This document shows positions 5,101 to 9,471 of a stretch of DNA of 9,471 nt, piece by piece; position 1 is the stretch's first letter, and each line of letters starts with the position of its first letter. Source of the stretch: Campylobacteraceae bacterium (GTDB taxonomy: Bacteria > Campylobacterota > Campylobacteria > Campylobacterales > Sulfurovaceae). The stretch spans positions 1-9,471 of the forward strand of contig JAMOSA010000099.1 of NCBI GenBank assembly GCA_027063325.1. The letters run 5' to 3'. The notes beneath the pieces were generated by a model. It did not search any database, was not told the DNA's origin, and worked only from the letters and a program-made list of their open reading frames with translations. A program made the position numbers and the translations under genes.

Positions 5101-8100
5101 ATGGAGGTAGATTTTGCCATTGACAGAGGAGGTACATTTACTGATGTTTATGCACTTTGTAAGGGTAGAGTATATACATACAAGCTACTCTCCAAAGATC
5201 CAAACAGATATGATGATGCCTCCAGATATGCAATAGCTAAAATATTGTCAGAGATTACAGGTTCATATATAGATTATAAAAATATAGATGATAATCTCAT
5301 CTCTTCTATTCGTATGGGTACTACTATAGCTACGAATGCACTTTTAGAAAGAGAGGGTGCAAAATCGGCTCTTGTTACAAATAGAGGTTTTGAAGATGTG
5401 CTTGATATAGGGTATCAAGATAGACCAAACCTATTTGAATTAAATATCAAAAAATCTCTAAAAGTGGTAGATAAAGTTGTAGGTATAGAGGGTAGATTGA
5501 TACTCAAAGATAATAAAATTCATAGATACAAAGAGTTAGATACCAAAAAGATTAGACAAAAACTACAAAAACTGTATGAAGATGGTATTGTAAGTTTAGC
5601 AATTGTTTTACTGCACTCATACAAAGATAGCAAAGATGAAGAGATAGTATATAAGATAGCTAAAGAGATAGGGTTTGAGTATATATCTCTATCTAGTAAT
5701 ATAATGCCTGTAATTAAATTTATAGATAGAGCAGATACTACTTCAGTTGATGCATATCTAACTCCAAAAATTCAAGAGTATATAGAGAGTTTTAGGAGTG
5801 GTTTTAGATACAAGTTAAAAGATACCCCTTTGTATTTTATGCAATCAGATGGAGGATTGATTGAGGCTAGATACTTTAGAGGAGCAAACTCAATACTCTC
5901 TGGACCTGCTGGTGGTGTAGTGGGGTATGCAAGTGCGTTTTATAAAGGTGAACCTCTGATTGGATTTGATATGGGTGGTACAAGTACAGATGTATCCAGA
6001 TATGATGGGAGTTATGAACTTGGATTTGAAAATATAATTGATGGTATTCGTATAAAAAGACCTCAAATGGATATACTGACAGTAGCTGCTGGAGGTGGTT
6101 CAAGACTCTTTTATAAAAATGGTATATTTGAAGTAGGACCACAAAGTGCAGGTGCAGATCCTGGACCTGTATGTTATAAAAAGGGTGGGTATTTGAGTAT
6201 AACAGATGCCAATTTGGTACTTGGGAGAGTAATTCCTGAGTTTTTTCCATCTATATTTGGTAAAAATGCAGATGAGCCATTAGATAAGAAGGGAGCTTTA
6301 GAAGCATTTGTACAATTAACAGCGAAAATAAACAGAGATTACGCTGCAAAGGGTAGAAAGAGTCTGAGTGTAGAAGAGGTTGCACAGGGATTTATAGATG
6401 TAGCAAATGAGAGTATGATGAAGCCCATAAAAGAGGTATCTGTTGCAAGAGGTTATGATTTGGATAATCACTCTTTGGTATGTTTTGGCGGAGCCGGTGG
6501 GCAACATGCTTGTGCAATAGCTTCACTGCTTGGAATTAAAAGAGTATATATACACAGATACTCAGGTATCCTCTCAGCCTGGGGATTGGGAAAAGCTGAC
6601 TTATCCACCCAAAAACAGCAAAGTATCAATTTGCCACTAAAACAGATAGATGAGGTGGAGTCTGTATATAAAGAGATAGAAGCTCAACTTGCAAAATTAT
6701 TAAATGCAAAAAGCAAAAGTGATATAGAGTACAAAAGATATATACACTTAAAATATAGTGGTACAGATACACCACTTGTTTTTGATTATGCACTAAAGAA
6801 TAAAAAAGAGCAGTTTTTGGCAGAGCATAAACGAAGATTTGGATTTGTATTGGATACCCAGGATATAATTATTGATTCAATCAGAGTTCAAGCCATAATA
6901 AAAACAGACAGATATACAAACACTACTTTAAAATCCTCTCAAAAAGAGCCTACTGCAATAGCTGTTACAAAGATCTATACAGAGGGTAAATGGGTAGAGA
7001 GCAAAGTATATAATCTATCTGATTTGGGATACAAAGATATTATAAAATCTCCTGCTGTTATACTAAATGATGGTTCTACAATAGTAGTAGAAGGAGACAG
7101 CAAAGCTACTATTGATGAGTATGGAAATATTGTAATAGATATATCAAAACCACAAAAGGGTATAAAAAGTAACCTGTTGGAGATTGATCCAATTACACTT
7201 TCACTATTTCACAAGAGATTTACCTCTATTGCTCAACAGATGGGCAACATACTCCAAAAGACAGCAATTTCAACAAATATCAAAGAGAGATTGGATTACT
7301 CTTGTGCAATATTTGATGCAAAGGGTAATTTGGTAGCCAATGCTCCTCATATTCCTGTACATCTTGGTTCTATGGAGTATAGTATAAAACATTTGATAGC
7401 CAAATATGCAGATAACTGTACAAGTGGAGATGTATTTATAGGTAATGATCCAAATGAGGGTGGTTCTCACTTGCCGGATATTACAGTGGTTACACCCTGT
7501 TTTGATAAAAACAAAGTGGTATGGTGGGTAGCTAGTAGAGGACACCATGCAGATATTGGAGGTGTAGTACCTGGTTCTATGCCACCAAACTCTACAAAGC
7601 TCTCTGATGAAGGAGCTGTAATACCATTTATGAAGATTGTATCAAAAGAGACTTTTCATACACAAAAGATACAAAATATACTACAAGAGGCTAATGCTAG
7701 GAATATAAAAGATAATATATCAGATATAAAGGCTCAAATATCGGCAAATATGCATGGTAATATGCTATTAAAAGAGTTGTCTTTGCAAGAGGGTATAGAT
7801 AGAGTAGTAAAGTATATGGAGTATATACAGATAGTCAGTCAAAAAGCAATAGAGAAGCTATTGCAAAAATATCCTCAATTTCTCAGTGGTGAGACATATT
7901 TAGATGATGGTAGCAAGATTGCAGTTGATATAACAATTGACAAAAGTAGAAATAAAATAGTATTTGACTTTTCCAAATCTTCAATCTCCCAATTTGGTAA
8001 CCAAAATACACCAAAATCTGTAACTGCTTCTGCTGTTGTTTATACACTTAGAGTATTAATTGGTGAAGAGTTGCCTTTAAATGGTGGATTTATGAGATCT

Positions 8101-8703
8101 GTAGAGTTGAAATTCAAACCAGATACCATATTGTCACCCTCTTTTGATATGGCAGTAGTTGGAGGTAATGTAACAACTTCCCAAAGAGTAGTTGATTTGC
8201 TTTTGGAACTTTTTGAAGCTTCTGCACACTCTTGTGGCTGTATGAATAATATAATATTTGGAAATGAAAAGTTTGGTTACTATGAGACTATAGGGGGTGG
8301 AGCAGGAGCTACACCAAATAGTAATGGAGCTTCAGCAGTTCATACACATATGACAAATACACGCATTACAGATGTTGAAGTATTGGAGAGTAGATATCCT
8401 GTCATACTACATCAGTTTGCTATTAGAAAAAACTCAGGAGGAGAGGGTAAATTTAGAGGTGGAGATGCAATAGTAAGAGAGTTTGAATTCTTAGAAGCAG
8501 TAGAGGTTAGTTTGCTTACAGAAAGAAGAGCTTCTCCACCAAAAGGATTAAAGGGTGGAGCGTGTGGTAAAAGAGGTGAAAACCTATTATACAGAGATGG
8601 TAAATGGCACCACTTACCACCAAAAATATCTTTGAAGTTGAAACCAAATGAGAGAATTTGCATTTTGACTCCCTCTGGTGGTGGTTGGGGAGAGAGTATA
8701 TAA
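5101..8703 (+). CDS. 5-oxoprolinase (ATP-hydrolysing), single-chain OPLAH type
   Basis: Catalyses ATP-dependent opening of 5-oxo-L-proline to glutamate; the family also includes N-methylhydantoinase, acetone carboxylase and acetophenone carboxylase subunits. At 1200 residues it fuses HyuA-like and HyuB-like halves, as in eukaryotic OPLAH and its bacterial relatives. HyuA part: FAIDRGGTFTDVYA (5-18, phosphate loop of the ASKHA fold), MGTTIATNALLEREG (72-86), SGPAGGVVGYA (267-277), IGFDMGGTSTDVSRYDG (287-303), TVAAGGGSRLF (327-337), GPQSAGADPGPVCY (346-359), CFGGAGGQHACAIA (461-474). HyuB part begins near IDPITL (695) with NDPNEGGSHLPDI (782-794), SRGHHADIGG (812-821), HTHMTNTRITDVEVLE (1081-1096) and a PSGGGWG end (1191-1197). 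The phrases RADTTSVDAYLTP and FPSIFG closely follow OPLAH as I remember it, which favours 5-oxoprolinase over the other substrates. The ribosome site AGGAGA (5091-5096) overlaps the upstream stop. Confidence 0.93.
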   Translation: MEVDFAIDRGGTFTDVYALCKGRVYTYKLLSKDPNRYDDASRYAIAKILSEITGSYIDYKNIDDNLISSIRMGTTIATNALLEREGAKSALVTNRGFEDVLDIGYQDRPNLFELNIKKSLKVVDKVVGIEGRLILKDNKIHRYKELDTKKIRQKLQKLYEDGIVSLAIVLLHSYKDSKDEEIVYKIAKEIGFEYISLSSNIMPVIKFIDRADTTSVDAYLTPKIQEYIESFRSGFRYKLKDTPLYFMQSDGGLIEARYFRGANSILSGPAGGVVGYASAFYKGEPLIGFDMGGTSTDVSRYDGSYELGFENIIDGIRIKRPQMDILTVAAGGGSRLFYKNGIFEVGPQSAGADPGPVCYKKGGYLSITDANLVLGRVIPEFFPSIFGKNADEPLDKKGALEAFVQLTAKINRDYAAKGRKSLSVEEVAQGFIDVANESMMKPIKEVSVARGYDLDNHSLVCFGGAGGQHACAIASLLGIKRVYIHRYSGILSAWGLGKADLSTQKQQSINLPLKQIDEVESVYKEIEAQLAKLLNAKSKSDIEYKRYIHLKYSGTDTPLVFDYALKNKKEQFLAEHKRRFGFVLDTQDIIIDSIRVQAIIKTDRYTNTTLKSSQKEPTAIAVTKIYTEGKWVESKVYNLSDLGYKDIIKSPAVILNDGSTIVVEGDSKATIDEYGNIVIDISKPQKGIKSNLLEIDPITLSLFHKRFTSIAQQMGNILQKTAISTNIKERLDYSCAIFDAKGNLVANAPHIPVHLGSMEYSIKHLIAKYADNCTSGDVFIGNDPNEGGSHLPDITVVTPCFDKNKVVWWVASRGHHADIGGVVPGSMPPNSTKLSDEGAVIPFMKIVSKETFHTQKIQNILQEANARNIKDNISDIKAQISANMHGNMLLKELSLQEGIDRVVKYMEYIQIVSQKAIEKLLQKYPQFLSGETYLDDGSKIAVDITIDKSRNKIVFDFSKSSISQFGNQNTPKSVTASAVVYTLRVLIGEELPLNGGFMRSVELKFKPDTILSPSFDMAVVGGNVTTSQRVVDLLLELFEASAHSCGCMNNIIFGNEKFGYYETIGGGAGATPNSNGASAVHTHMTNTRITDVEVLESRYPVILHQFAIRKNSGGEGKFRGGDAIVREFEFLEAVEVSLLTERRASPPKGLKGGACGKRGENLLYRDGKWHHLPPKISLKLKPNERICILTPSGGGWGESI

Positions 8704-8714
8704 AACTTTTTTCC

Positions 8715-8735
8715 AAACTTAATCTATGCTAAAAT
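8715..8735 (+). promoter_or_regulatory. Extended -10 promoter for the AAA-ATPase-like gene
   Basis: TGCTAAAAT (8727-8735) is a TGn-extended -10 with TAAAAT matching five of six consensus bases. AAACTT at 8715-8720 precedes it, a T-run (8708-8712) lies near the -35 position, and TACCCAAAA follows. A start near 8742 leaves about 20 nt before the ATG, with AAAGGA at 8750-8755. Confidence 0.5.
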
Positions 8736-8761
8736 ACCCAAAACCCAATAAAGGATTTCTT

Positions 8762-9471
8762 ATGCAAAAACTCCCAATTGGCATACAAACCTTTAAAGAG
8801 ATAAGAGAAGATAACTATATCTATATAGATAAAACTAAAATGGCACTAGATATTATAAACAATTATAAATATGTCTTCCTCTCTCGCCCCAGAAGATTTG
8901 GAAAGAGTCTCTTCCTTGATACTTTAAGAAATATCTTTGAGGGTAAAAAAGAGTTGTTTAAAAATCTATATATATATGACAAATGGGAGTTTAAAGAGTA
9001 TCCAGTAATTAAAATCAGTTGGGGTGGTGATTTTAAAACTCTAAAGAGTACCCATATAACTGCTATGGAGATACTAAAAGTAAATCAGGAACTATTAGGT
9101 GTAGAGTGTAGCAGTAACAGTACTCCCAGTGGTTGCTTTAGAGAGTTAATCCAAAAGTGTTACCAAAAATATAATAAAAGAGTAGTAGTACTGATAGATG
9201 AATATGATAAGCCAATACTAGATAATATAGATAATACCAAAGTAGCCTTGCAAAATAGAGATTTCTTAAGAAGCTTTTATGTAATGCTAAAAGAGAATGA
9301 TGAGTATATCAAATTTGCATTCCTAACAGGTATTAGTAAATTTAGTAGAGCTAGTATATTTAGTGGACTCAATAATATAGAAGATATAAGCCTAACTCCA
9401 AAATTTGGAAATATTTGTGGATATACACAAAAAGATTTGGATACTGGCTTTAAAGAGTACTTTGATGGTAT
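8762..9471 (+). CDS. AAA-ATPase-like protein, probable PD-(D/E)XK nuclease fusion (C-terminus beyond window)
   Basis: Open from ATG 8762 to the window edge, 236 codons seen. It opens with MQKLPIGIQTFKEIRED and YIDKT (20-24), the typical start of the AAA-ATPase-like (PF09820-type) family. Next come a Walker A variant SRPRRFGKSLFLDTL at 41-55 (RFGKS as P-loop), a Walker B VVVLIDEYDKPI at 141-152 with D146 and E147, and a sensor-like FLTGISKFSRASIFSGLNN at 187-205. Full-length relatives run to roughly 500-600 residues and carry a PD-(D/E)XK nuclease-like domain (DUF1703) at the C-terminus; that half is not in view. Function is not established; such genes often occur as many paralogues per genome. 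AAAGGA at 8750-8755 lies six nt before the start. It has its own promoter and probably no link to the oxoprolinase unit. Confidence 0.88.
   Translation, partial: MQKLPIGIQTFKEIREDNYIYIDKTKMALDIINNYKYVFLSRPRRFGKSLFLDTLRNIFEGKKELFKNLYIYDKWEFKEYPVIKISWGGDFKTLKSTHITAMEILKVNQELLGVECSSNSTPSGCFRELIQKCYQKYNKRVVVLIDEYDKPILDNIDNTKVALQNRDFLRSFYVMLKENDEYIKFAFLTGISKFSRASIFSGLNNIEDISLTPKFGNICGYTQKDLDTGFKEYFDG

Noticed and set aside
5876..6250. Minus-strand open frame of 124 codons
   Set aside because: It is a shadow of the oxoprolinase gene, with His/Leu/Tyr-rich low-complexity sequence, no ribosome site, and placement wholly inside a well-identified gene.
8412..8716. Two overlapping minus-strand frames at the end of the oxoprolinase gene
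   Set aside because: Both are antisense shadows of a conserved C-terminal region that is clearly coding on the + strand, and they overlap each other.
8701..8730. Terminator after the oxoprolinase gene
   Set aside because: There is a T-run at about 8708-8712 but no inverted repeat before it; the run fits better as the T-rich -35 region of the next promoter.
1..9471. CRISPR array, insertion sequence, tRNA or defence operon
   Set aside because: I saw no regularly spaced repeats, no transposase or terminal inverted repeats, no cloverleaf-like segment, and no recognisable defence gene set apart from the single ambiguous ATPase at the edge.

Overview
The window is AT-rich and purine-rich on the coding strand. 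Its codon use is dominated by AGA (Arg) and ATA (Ile). Every gene I can support reads on the + strand. Base and codon use, compact spacing, promoters with a clear extended -10 but no good -35 box, and the style of the proteins suggest a member of Campylobacterota (the Sulfurovum/Sulfurimonas-like part of the former Epsilonproteobacteria). That assignment is inference; there is no rRNA or species marker here.

The genes fall into four probable transcription units. (A) 1-895: the last codons of an upstream gene, then a small lipoprotein and a RidA-type enamine/imine deaminase. An extended -10 box overlaps the upstream stop codon, and a 13-bp hairpin follows ridA. (B) 896-3602: a membrane-anchored TPR protein starting at TTG, a 75-residue CxxC...CxxC putative zinc protein, cysteinyl-tRNA synthetase (cysS), and a small three-helix membrane protein whose start overlaps the cysS stop. 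These are packed with gaps of 0, 20 and -4 nt. (C) 3603-8703: a secreted DUF4139-like protein followed after 8 nt by a 1200-residue single-chain 5-oxoprolinase of the OPLAH type. (D) 8704-end: the N-terminal part of an AAA-ATPase-like protein of the kind that usually carries a C-terminal PD-(D/E)XK nuclease-like domain; it runs off the window.

Functionally, ridA (clearance of reactive enamines/imines), cysS (Cys-tRNA synthesis) and 5-oxoprolinase (ATP-driven opening of 5-oxoproline to glutamate) are housekeeping or metabolite-repair enzymes. They sit among conserved but uncharacterised envelope proteins: the lipoprotein, the TPR protein, the 3-TM protein and the DUF4139-like protein. I see no CRISPR array, insertion sequence, tRNA, rRNA or complete defence system. 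The only accessory-looking gene is the truncated ATPase at the right edge. The points most worth a second look are an EF-hand-like loop in the small lipoprotein, the CxxC...CxxC protein wedged before cysS, and the eukaryote-like oxoprolinase paired with a secreted DUF4139-like protein.
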